Assembly: GCA_035505955.1 (NCBI GenBank) | Contig: DATJQH010000022.1 | Span: 1-12,755, forward strand | Direction: 5' to 3' | Length of the DNA stretch: 12,755 bases | Source: Fen-999 sp035505955 | Lineage (GTDB): Bacteria; Pseudomonadota; Gammaproteobacteria; Burkholderiales; Rhodocyclaceae | Program-made: the position numbers and the translations under genes | Shown here: piece by piece, positions 6,047 through 12,422 of the stretch | How the letters are laid out: every line of letters begins with the position of its first letter | How positions within the stretch are numbered: position 1 is the first letter of the stretch | The notes under the pieces: model-generated | What the model was told of the DNA's origin: nothing | Databases searched by the model: none | What the model saw: only the letters and a program-made list of their open reading frames with translations

Positions 6047-7915
6047 ATGGACTGGTCGATCCGTGTTCTGGCCACGGCGCTTTGCGTATTCCTCTCGGCT
6101 TGCGGCGGCGGTGGGGGAGGCTCTGGCGGAGGCGGCAGTTCGAGCAGTTCCGGCGGTTCGGGCAGTTCGGGGGGTGGTTCCTCGTTCAACGGCGACGTGG
6201 CCGTCCTGCGGGCCAAGTTCACCCTGCCGCAACAGGACGCCGGCGGCTGGTCGATCCTGACACCATCGTCCGACTCGCGGCTGATCTACGTTTCGACGAG
6301 CGGCAACGACACCACGGCCCACACCTACACGACCGCCAGCCCGGAAGTCGGGACCGATCCGTACAACCCCTCGGGCGCCATCGCGCCCTACGCTACCATC
6401 GACGCGGCGCTGGCGCAGGCGCGCGCCGGCTATCCCGACTACATCCTGCTCAAGCGCGGCGACACGTGGACGCGTACCGCAATGATCAACATGAAGGCGG
6501 GGCGCTCGGCATCGGAACGCATGGTGCTAGGTTCCTTCGGCCCCTCCACTGCCCGGCCCATTGTCAAGGGCTACGGCGTCAACCTCGGCAAAGCCAGTTA
6601 CTCGGCGCTCGTCGGCATCCAATTCACCGCCTCGCGGCGCAACCCGACCTCCCCGGACTTCGCGGGATTCGCCAATGCCGACCTCACCAGCGACAACAAT
6701 GCCGGCTTCGACGCCCTGGGCGGCTACAACAACACCGTCACCGGCGGCCTCTTGATCGAGGACTGCTGGTTCGACTGGTTCTCGGAAAGCATCGTGCAGT
6801 CGCCGCTGACCACGGCGCCCGTGCTCACCGACGTCATCATCCGCCGCAACCTGTTCACCAACAGCTACTCGACCAGCGGCCACGCCCAGGGCTTGTATTC
6901 TGACCGCGCTTCGGTCTGGCTGGAAGAGAACATCTTCGACCACAACGGCTGGTACAAGCAGGGCGACACGAACTTCAGCGACCCGGCCGAAGGCAAGGCG
7001 ACGATGTTCAACCACAACACCTACTTCGCCGAAGCGCGCGACACGGTGTTCCGCAACAACCTGTTCCTGCGTGCCTCGAGCATCGGCAACAAGTTCACTT
7101 CCAATACCGCATCCGGCATCAACGTCATGAATGCCTGGAGTCTGCTGATCGACAACAACCTCTACGTCGAGGGCGAAGTCGGCATCAGCCTTGGCGGCAA
7201 CGACGACCAGAACAACGGACCGCGCTGGCAGGACATCTACGTCACCAACAACGTCATGATGCACATCGGCCGCACGCAGCCGACCCTGCGCACGCTCGGC
7301 TGGGGACTCGACGTTCAGGACTGGAACGGCGGCCGCGTGAGCGGCAACGTCTTCGCGCACTGGGGCGACACGACGCTGAACAACAACTTCGCCATCTACT
7401 CCTCCGGCCACACCAGCAACGTCACCTACTCGGGCAACGTGATCTATGACGTTACCAGCGGCAACCCGCTGGTGGCCTTCCGCGACGGCGCAGCCCAGAG
7501 TAACACTTCATACCTCACCGGCCCGACCCAGACCGGCATCGTCTTCACCAACAACGACATCTGGACCAGCTACACGGGTCCGTTGATGTTCTACTCTCTG
7601 GCAAGCAACGCCGGCTTCGGCAGCAACATGTTCCAGTCTGCCCGCAGTCAATCCCAGTGGTTCTCGGTGAATAACGCCACCGCGAGCTTTGACCAGTACA
7701 AGACGGCGGCAGGCGACACGACCTCCGCGGCCGGCACCCGCAACTACGTCGACCCGACGCGTACCATCGAAACCTATCTGACGTCGATCGGCCAACCGAC
7801 CGATATGGCGAGCTTCGTCGCCGCGCTGACCGCGCAATCGAAAGCCAACTGGAATCCGGCGCTCGGCGCCGCTGCGATCAACGACTACGTGCGCGCCGGG
7901 TTCGCCACGCATTGA
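6047..7915 (+). CDS. Lipoprotein with Gly/Ser linker and right-handed parallel beta-helix
   Basis: A 622-residue surface or periplasmic lipoprotein. Residues 1-19 are a lipoprotein signal with lipobox LSAC (Cys19). A Gly/Ser tract (about 20-46) follows as a flexible tether. At about 80-130 is the module start typical of this fold: LIYVSTSGND, YATIDAALAQA and YILLKRGDTW. Then many short strands with Asn-rich turns follow (IIRRNLFTNS, NIFDHNGW, FRNNLFLRAS, LIDNNLYVEG, YVTNNVMMH, VSGNVFAHW, YSGNVIYDV, FTNNDIW), the ladder pattern of right-handed parallel beta-helices. Such folds bind or cleave polysaccharides (pectate-lyase-like, alginate epimerase-like), but I recognise no catalytic signature. 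AAGGGAG at 6034-6040 supports ATG 6047. The gene stands alone and ends in repeat copy 4. A role in exopolysaccharide binding or modification is inference. Confidence 0.85.
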   Translation: MDWSIRVLATALCVFLSACGGGGGGSGGGGSSSSSGGSGSSGGGSSFNGDVAVLRAKFTLPQQDAGGWSILTPSSDSRLIYVSTSGNDTTAHTYTTASPEVGTDPYNPSGAIAPYATIDAALAQARAGYPDYILLKRGDTWTRTAMINMKAGRSASERMVLGSFGPSTARPIVKGYGVNLGKASYSALVGIQFTASRRNPTSPDFAGFANADLTSDNNAGFDALGGYNNTVTGGLLIEDCWFDWFSESIVQSPLTTAPVLTDVIIRRNLFTNSYSTSGHAQGLYSDRASVWLEENIFDHNGWYKQGDTNFSDPAEGKATMFNHNTYFAEARDTVFRNNLFLRASSIGNKFTSNTASGINVMNAWSLLIDNNLYVEGEVGISLGGNDDQNNGPRWQDIYVTNNVMMHIGRTQPTLRTLGWGLDVQDWNGGRVSGNVFAHWGDTTLNNNFAIYSSGHTSNVTYSGNVIYDVTSGNPLVAFRDGAAQSNTSYLTGPTQTGIVFTNNDIWTSYTGPLMFYSLASNAGFGSNMFQSARSQSQWFSVNNATASFDQYKTAAGDTTSAAGTRNYVDPTRTIETYLTSIGQPTDMASFVAALTAQSKANWNPALGAAAINDYVRAGFATH

Positions 7916-7935
7916 GGCATTCTGGAGTGTGACCA

Positions 7936-7964
7936 AGAGTCAGCCCCCGTGGTACGCCGTGCGG
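7936..7964 (+). repeat. Dispersed intergenic repeat, copy 4
   Basis: This 29-bp stretch is identical to copy 3 (begins AGAGTCAGCCCCCGTGG, ends TACGCCGTGCGG). It lies 20 nt after the stop codon of the beta-helix lipoprotein gene and ends 26 nt before the end of the convergent hydrolase gene. Confidence 0.85.
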
Positions 7965-7970
7965 GGGCTG
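7941..7970. terminator. Hairpin within repeat copy 4 between convergent genes
   Basis: CAGCCCCCG (7941-7949) and CGGGGGCTG (7962-7970) form a perfect 9-bp GC-rich stem around a 12-nt loop that contains the repeat core GGTACGCC. It sits between the ends of two convergent genes, so it could act in both directions. No T-run follows on either strand, so it is not a standard intrinsic terminator. Copies 2 and 3 do not keep the right arm, so the stem is special to this copy. Confidence 0.45.
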
Positions 7971-7990
7971 TCAGCTGCGCTATCGCGGCC

Positions 7991-9142
7991 TCACTTCGTG
8001 AACGCCCAATATGGCCGGATACCGGAATCGATGCGCCGCAGCCAGGATCGTTGGTCCGCCCTTTGCCTGTCGTGGATCAGGTGAAACAGGTCGGACAGCA
8101 CGGACTGCGCTTCGGCGAAGTACGAATGCCCCAGGAGGCTGGTGTCTACGGCGGTTGCGTCGATGGTCTCCACGCCGGGAATCAAAACCAGGCCTTGCCC
8201 GGAATCGCCCGCGCGCGGACTGCCGTGCACGCGTCGCGACGCAGCGAGGGCTTCGTCCGTGGACGATGCGTACAACGTGATCGGCCGCCCCAGCGCGACC
8301 AGCGCCGGAGCGATGTCCCGCTTGAAGACATCGGCGTCGATATCCGGTGCCGTCAGGATCACTTCGGTGAGCCGGCTCCGAAGCAGCGGTTTCTCGGTCA
8401 GGAGCGATGCCACCGCGCGGGTCAGCGCCCGATTTCCCATGCTATGGGCGATCAAGTAAACATTGCGCACGTCGGAACGAACGAAGAAATCCTCCAGAAA
8501 CGCTTTCAGGTTGGCCTGAGTCCACTCGACATTCTGTTCGTCGACGGTATACGCCGGCGTCGTCCCCTGCGATGGCCAGCTGTAGAAGACGGGCACGCCC
8601 TCGAATCCGACATCGTGCGCAATCTGGGCGGTCCGTCTCGCAGCGTCCGCAAACGTGACGTTATAGCCATGCACGAACAGAAGCGCACTCCGCGTCGGTG
8701 CGGCGCGAACCTTGGCTGCCAGGTCGGCGAAGTACTCGTCTCTTGATTTGGTCGTCGTGTTCAGCAGGACAACGTGCTTCGCCGGATCTTCGTGGAACTC
8801 GAACTTCCATATCGACGGCGACTCGAGTTCCCCCTTGGCGTGGTCGTGCGGAATGCTGACGTCACATGTGCCGTAGGTGATGGCGGACCGATCGACACCA
8901 AACATCTCATCCGGCTTCGTCTTTCCCGTCAGGTTCCGGTCCGTCGCAAAGTACGTCCTGACAACTGCATACTCCGTCGTCTTGGGAGCCTGGATCGCCA
9001 TTCCGCGTCCGGGAGCCTTTCTTTCCGTCTCGGCAGGCGCTGCCTGAGTCGGAGCGGGTGACATCGCGGTCGGTCCGCCGGATGCGCACCCGGCAAGCAA
9101 CGCCGCCATGATCGCAACGATAAAGACGCCGCATTTGTCCAT
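7991..9142 (-). CDS. Alpha/beta-hydrolase lipoprotein (DUF900 type)
   Basis: A 383-residue protein. A lipoprotein signal ends in lipobox LAGC (Cys19), followed by a Pro/Ala-rich linker to about residue 55. The family entry motif VVRTYFATDRN (60-70) and ITYGTCDVSIP precede the hydrolase core: LLFVHGYNVTF (154-164) for the oxyanion region, VFYSWPSQG, and the nucleophile elbow IAHSMGNRAL with Ser234. TAPDIDADVF holds a likely catalytic Asp, and LGHSYF near the C-terminus a likely catalytic His. All triad members are present, so it should be an active serine hydrolase; substrate unknown (lipid, ester or peptidoglycan-linked are all possible). GGAGGT at 9152-9157 lies inside the end of the preceding gene, whose stop is only 6 bp from this ATG, so the two are co-translated. 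It is the last gene of the three-gene operon facing the caspase-like gene. Confidence 0.88.
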   Translation of the reverse strand: MDKCGVFIVAIMAALLAGCASGGPTAMSPAPTQAAPAETERKAPGRGMAIQAPKTTEYAVVRTYFATDRNLTGKTKPDEMFGVDRSAITYGTCDVSIPHDHAKGELESPSIWKFEFHEDPAKHVVLLNTTTKSRDEYFADLAAKVRAAPTRSALLFVHGYNVTFADAARRTAQIAHDVGFEGVPVFYSWPSQGTTPAYTVDEQNVEWTQANLKAFLEDFFVRSDVRNVYLIAHSMGNRALTRAVASLLTEKPLLRSRLTEVILTAPDIDADVFKRDIAPALVALGRPITLYASSTDEALAASRRVHGSPRAGDSGQGLVLIPGVETIDATAVDTSLLGHSYFAEAQSVLSDLFHLIHDRQRADQRSWLRRIDSGIRPYWAFTK

Positions 9143-9148
9143 GGTGGA

Positions 9149-9928
9149 TCAACCTCCGACTAAGCCCTTCAATCCCATGTAGGCGGAAGCCGCGGTAGTA
9201 CCGCTCGCTGCAAGGAGGGTGGCAATTTCCTTGACGTCATTTGCCGCAGCCTGCAGTTTTTCCGCGCTGGCACGCCCGCTCGACAAGGCTTGGGAGATCC
9301 TGAGTGCCAACCCGCGCACCTGCTCCAGCTTCAGCCCGGCGTTCTGCCGGGACCAAAGCGCACTACCGATGATTGCGCCGGACACATAGCTCAATCCGAT
9401 GCTTGCCGCATATTCGGCGAACTCGCGCCATTCGCGTGCGCTGTCGGGAAGGATCGCCGTACCGTCGGCCACCGCAGTCAGCGCACTCATCCCCAGCACC
9501 GCCAGCACCGAAAGAACGGCCGCCAGCGTCGCCAGCCACCCGACGGGCTGCTTTGCCCTTGCCGTCAGATACAGCGCGAACGGCAAAGGAACGAGCAACG
9601 ACACGACACGCAGGTAGATCGTGTTCAGGTCGAAAATCACGATGATCAGTCCATGCGCCACCAGCAGCAGCAACAGCGGCAACAGGCAGAAGGCAAACAA
9701 CGCGAACACGGTCGGTTCCGCAACCTGGCTCTGGACTGGCTGCGTCGGCATCCCGCAGGTCTGGATGCCGGTCTCGTGACCGGCCAGCAACGCTTCCTGC
9801 TTGTGAACGGTTGCTTCCAGTTCCTTGATCTTCGCCAGCAGGGACTTCATCGTCTGGATGTCGCGACGACAGACCGGACAGACGGTTGCCTCGTCGTTGA
9901 TCTCGCTGACGCAGCACGGGCAACGCAC
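9149..9928 (-). CDS. Zinc-ribbon membrane protein of unknown function
   Basis: A 259-residue protein. The N-terminus has a compact Cys cluster, CPCC at 3-6 and CPVC at 17-20, typical of a zinc ribbon. A short coiled-coil-like helix follows (MKSLLAKIKELEATVHKQEALL, about 27-48, given here only as a landmark in two parts: MKSLLAKIKEL and EATVHKQEALL). Four hydrophobic segments then span about 73-190, including LFAFCLLPLLLLLVAHGLII and LAAVLSVLAVLGMSAL. The tail is amphipathic and Ala-rich, ending GLKGLVGG. The start is GTG 9928, kept because it alone includes the whole zinc ribbon; its Shine-Dalgarno is weak. The preceding gene stops 3 bp upstream, so translation is probably coupled. I do not recognise a named family. 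Its place between a beta-sandwich-like exported protein and a hydrolase suggests a membrane link between cytoplasm and envelope. Confidence 0.8.
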   Translation of the reverse strand: MRCPCCVSEINDEATVCPVCRRDIQTMKSLLAKIKELEATVHKQEALLAGHETGIQTCGMPTQPVQSQVAEPTVFALFAFCLLPLLLLLVAHGLIIVIFDLNTIYLRVVSLLVPLPFALYLTARAKQPVGWLATLAAVLSVLAVLGMSALTAVADGTAILPDSAREWREFAEYAASIGLSYVSGAIIGSALWSRQNAGLKLEQVRGLALRISQALSSGRASAEKLQAAANDVKEIATLLAASGTTAASAYMGLKGLVGG

Positions 9929-9931
9929 GAT

Positions 9932-10369
9932 CTACTTGACGACGCTGAGGCTGAACACGAGGCTCGACTGCCGGCCGTCCGAGTCGATGACGGTCACGCG
10001 CAATTGGTGCTCGCCGGGAGGCACCTCGGCCGACGGCAGTTCGACACCTTTCTCGGTCAAACCTGCCTTGACCCGGTCAACCAGCTCGACGTTCGGACTG
10101 CGCAGGTAGGTCAGCTTGACCAGCGACGGATCGATCTTCGCACCCCCGTGAGGCTCGAAGGCAATGCGCAACGGGAACGGCGACGACAGCGACTTGGCCG
10201 CGACATCCGGCGAGAGAACGCGGATCGTCGGGCCGCGGGTGATCGCTCTCGTCGCCGGCGGCGGCACGGCGGCCGGCAAGCGTGCTTCCGACTCGGTTAT
10301 CAGGACGTCCGCGAAGGCGGGGCCGGCACAAAGCACCGACAACGCAAGCAAGAGACCGATCCGCAGCAT
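9932..10369 (-). CDS. Small exported beta-sandwich-like protein, function unknown
   Basis: A 145-residue protein starting at ATG 10369, fixed by the very strong GGGGAGGAG at 10374-10382. The frame is open 11 codons further but those residues lack signal character. Residues 1-20 (MLRIGLLLALSVLCAGPAFA) are a clean Sec signal. After a Pro/Ala linker, the region from TIRVLSPDVAAKSL to the end has alternating strands (PFPLRIAFEPH, VKLTYLRSPNVELVD, GEHQLRVTVIDSDGRQS, LVFSLSV) that read like one Ig-like domain; VPPGEHQLRVTVIDSDG is typical of such end strands. No catalytic motif is seen. It is the first gene of the operon with the zinc-ribbon and hydrolase genes and lies 154 bp from the divergent caspase-like gene. 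A binding or scaffolding role is inference. Confidence 0.8.
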   Translation of the reverse strand: MLRIGLLLALSVLCAGPAFADVLITESEARLPAAVPPPATRAITRGPTIRVLSPDVAAKSLSSPFPLRIAFEPHGGAKIDPSLVKLTYLRSPNVELVDRVKAGLTEKGVELPSAEVPPGEHQLRVTVIDSDGRQSSLVFSLSVVK

Positions 10370-10425
10370 GTTGCTCCTCCCCTGGGCAAGGCAGCGGCCC
10401 ATATCCTACGCCATGGCGCGCTGGC

Positions 10426-10445
10426 CCGGGGACGCCCGTCCCCGG
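10426..10445. promoter_or_regulatory. Perfect inverted repeat in the caspase-operon divergent spacer
   Basis: CCGGGGAC-GCCC-GTCCCCGG has perfect 8-bp arms and a 4-bp centre. It lies near the middle of the 154-bp spacer between the two divergent starts, where one operator could control both directions. It could also act as an RNA hairpin in either leader. Confidence 0.4.
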
Positions 10446-10460
10446 CCCAAGCGGTCGGCA

Positions 10461-10466
10461 TTGACA
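10461..10466 (+). promoter_or_regulatory. Possible -35 box for the caspase-like gene
   Basis: TTGACA is a perfect -35 hexamer. The expected -10 position about 17 bp later (around 10484-10492) reads GGAGGATAG and is a poor match, so the promoter call is tentative. Confidence 0.25.
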
Positions 10467-10523
10467 GATAGGCAACGCCAAGCGGAGGATAGCGCTCCGA
10501 GACAGGCCCGGAACCCCCAAATC

Positions 10524-11867
10524 ATGCCATTCGACACTTTGCCCCGCCGATACGCGCGCGTGCTGCGCGCGATCGCATTCGCGTTCTTGTCCGTCGCAAC
10601 GGCCCATGCCGCCAGTACGCCGGGACGCCGAATCGCCCTTGTGATCGGCAACGGCAACTACCAGCAGGCCGACTTGCCGAAACTGACGAATCCGCCCAAC
10701 GACGCCGAAGACATCGCCCGGGTCCTGCGCGGTTTCGGCTTTGAGGTCATCGAGAAGAAGAACCAGACCCTTCAAGGCATGAATCAGGCCATCGCCGAAT
10801 TCGGCAGCAGGATCGGCGGCAGCGAAGCGGCGTTGTTCTACTACGCCGGACATGGCATCCAGGTAAGGAACCAGAACTACCTGATCCCGATCAACGCCGT
10901 GATCGAGAGCGAAGCGTCCGTGCCCTACCAGGGTATCAATGTCAATCAGGTTCTGGACGAAATGGACAACGGCAAGAGCGGCGTCAATATCGTGATGCTG
11001 GATGCCTGCCGAAACAACCCGATCACCGGCAAGTTCCGCTCCGCCAGGACGCGCGGCCTGGCCAGTCCCGGGGCCACGCCCAAGGGCACGGTAATGGTGT
11101 ATGCGACTGATCCAGGCAACATCGCTTCGGATGGCGCAGGTCGCAATGGGCTGTTTACCGCTGCGCTGCTGACTGCGTTCAAGGGCAGGGACCTGAGCCT
11201 CGATGGCGTGCTGACGGTTGCGAGTGCGGAAGTGGAACAGGCGAGCAACCAGACGCAGACCCCCTACGTCGACGGCCCCAAGACCTTGCAGAAGAGTTTC
11301 AACTTTCGCGTCACCATCGATCCGGGTCCGGGAGAAATCGAGAAGACGTATTGGTCGAGCATCGAGCGAAGCAGCGATCCGGCCGATTTCGAGTCCTACC
11401 TCAAGAAGTACCCGCAGGGCAGTTATGCCGACCTCGCCGCGAACAGGCTGAAGGCTCTGCGCGCCAAGGACTCGACCGCTTCCGTACCATCAACCACCGT
11501 TCCTGGGGCGTCCGCCTTCGACGGTCACTGGTCAGTCTCGGTAGTCTGTGAAGATGTCCAGAAGTTCGGAAGGCTGGGCAAGGGTTATACCTACAACTTT
11601 TTCGGCGACATCAAGGATGGTGCTTTCCGGGCGCAGGCGGGGCAGCCCGGGCAGCCCGCGTTTCTTACGATGGTCGGCACCGTCGAGGCCAATGGCTCTG
11701 CAGAGTTTCACGTGACTGGCCTCACCGCCAGCCCCGAGATGGCGTTCGGCCGCCAGCCCGGCACACCGTATTCCTATAGCATGCGCGGCAAGTTCACGCC
11801 GGCGCTCGGCAAGGCGACGCGCGTGGAACTCAGGCCTTGTGAAGCGACGTTCATCAAGACCGAGTAA
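10524..11867 (+). CDS. Secreted caspase-like (metacaspase/C14) protein with C-terminal extension
   Basis: A 447-residue protein. ATG 10524 is chosen because a signal peptide begins there (about 1-29, ending ATAHA); the frame is open to 10164 but overlaps the divergent gene. The peptidase domain starts RRIALVIGNGNYQ (35-47), the entry strand of caspase-like p20 folds. The catalytic pair is present: His110 in YYAGHGIQ and Cys162 in MLDACRNNP. NGLFTAALL follows in the p10-like part. Then comes YWSSIERSSDPADFESYL with KKYPQGSYADLAANRL, a helical segment common after bacterial caspase domains, and a C-terminal beta-rich domain from about 337 (FDGHWSVSVVCED) with two Cys. These enzymes usually cleave after basic residues. 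Export sets it apart from cytoplasmic abortive-infection caspases. No strong Shine-Dalgarno is visible. It faces the three-gene operon. Confidence 0.9.
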   Translation: MPFDTLPRRYARVLRAIAFAFLSVATAHAASTPGRRIALVIGNGNYQQADLPKLTNPPNDAEDIARVLRGFGFEVIEKKNQTLQGMNQAIAEFGSRIGGSEAALFYYAGHGIQVRNQNYLIPINAVIESEASVPYQGINVNQVLDEMDNGKSGVNIVMLDACRNNPITGKFRSARTRGLASPGATPKGTVMVYATDPGNIASDGAGRNGLFTAALLTAFKGRDLSLDGVLTVASAEVEQASNQTQTPYVDGPKTLQKSFNFRVTIDPGPGEIEKTYWSSIERSSDPADFESYLKKYPQGSYADLAANRLKALRAKDSTASVPSTTVPGASAFDGHWSVSVVCEDVQKFGRLGKGYTYNFFGDIKDGAFRAQAGQPGQPAFLTMVGTVEANGSAEFHVTGLTASPEMAFGRQPGTPYSYSMRGKFTPALGKATRVELRPCEATFIKTE

Positions 11868-11891
11868 GCACCAGCCAGCCGGTACTTTTGT

Positions 11892-12422
11892 CTAGCGGCG
11901 CTTGACCGCGGCGAGGATGCCCTGCATGAGCGCGGTCGGCGTTGGCGGACAGCCGGGCACGCGCACGTCGACGGCGATGACGTTCTCCACCGCGCCGCAG
12001 GTCGCGTAGTTCTCGTTGAACAGGCGGCCGGCCTCGCCGCAGCCGCAACCGCAATCGCCGACGGCGACGACCAGCTTGGGATCGGGCGTGCAGTCATAGG
12101 CGATGCGCAACGCGTTCTCCATGTTCTTGGTCACCGGCCCGGTGACCAGCAGCATGTCGGCGTGGCGCGGGCTGGCGACGAACTTGATGCCGCAGCCTTC
12201 GAGGTTGTAATAGGCGTTGTTGAGCGCGTGGATCTCAAGTTCGCAGCCGTTGCAGGAACCGGCGTCGACTTCGCGGATGGTGAGCGCACGGCCGAGGATG
12301 GCGAGCACTTCGTCGTTCAGGCGCTCGATCTCCGCGCGCGGCACCTCGGCCGCCGGTGGCGGTGGCGGTGGCGGTTCGGTGAGGATGCCGGTGCGAAAGA
12401 TGCGTTTCAGCAACGGGATCAC
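11892..12422 (-). CDS. Group 4 hydrogenase-like small subunit (HycG/HyfI/NuoB family)
   Basis: A 176-residue iron-sulfur subunit. After a basic N-terminus (IPLLKRIFRTGIL) comes a seven-proline run (17-23), then the family core. The ligands of the proximal 4Fe-4S cluster are C57 and C60 (GSCNGCELE), C124 (VGDCG) and C158 (PGCPP). HALNNAYYNLEGCGI and TGPVTKNM are typical of the formate hydrogenlyase-like branch. It docks on the large subunit and passes electrons in a membrane-bound complex related to complex I. Extra cysteines follow the third ligand (DCGCGCGEAG), where relatives usually have fewer. The start is GTG 12422, overlapping the stop of the upstream large-subunit gene by 4 bp (GTGA), a classic coupling. 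The gene ends 24 bp from the convergent caspase-like gene with no clear terminator between. It is the last gene of its operon as far as seen. Confidence 0.9.
   Translation of the reverse strand: MIPLLKRIFRTGILTEPPPPPPPAAEVPRAEIERLNDEVLAILGRALTIREVDAGSCNGCELEIHALNNAYYNLEGCGIKFVASPRHADMLLVTGPVTKNMENALRIAYDCTPDPKLVVAVGDCGCGCGEAGRLFNENYATCGAVENVIAVDVRVPGCPPTPTALMQGILAAVKRR

Noticed and set aside
6100..6185. GGC/AGC-rich run as a possible microsatellite or repeat element
   Set aside because: It encodes the Gly/Ser tether after the lipobox in frame, a common lipoprotein feature, so coding explains it.
4650..6260. A 536-codon plus-strand open frame across nnrS and into the next gene
   Set aside because: Its product is Arg/Pro/His-rich with no domain, and it lies in another frame of the clear NnrS protein. 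High GC content keeps shadow frames open.
6527..7411. A 294-codon minus-strand open frame inside the beta-helix gene
   Set aside because: It is antisense to a protein with a lipobox, a linker and strand ladder, has no ribosome binding site, and its sequence is biased Val/Ala/Gly/Arg without motifs.
247..7964. The four similar 29-bp stretches as a CRISPR array
   Set aside because: They are 0.9 to 3.5 kb apart with whole genes between, and no cas gene is present.
9290..10471. A 393-codon plus-strand open frame antisense to the three-gene operon
   Set aside because: Gln/Arg/His-rich shadow product; the minus-strand genes have signal peptides, a zinc ribbon and close packing.
10164..10523. Upstream extension of the caspase-like gene
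   Set aside because: It would put 120 residues without family character ahead of a clean signal peptide and overlap the divergent gene.
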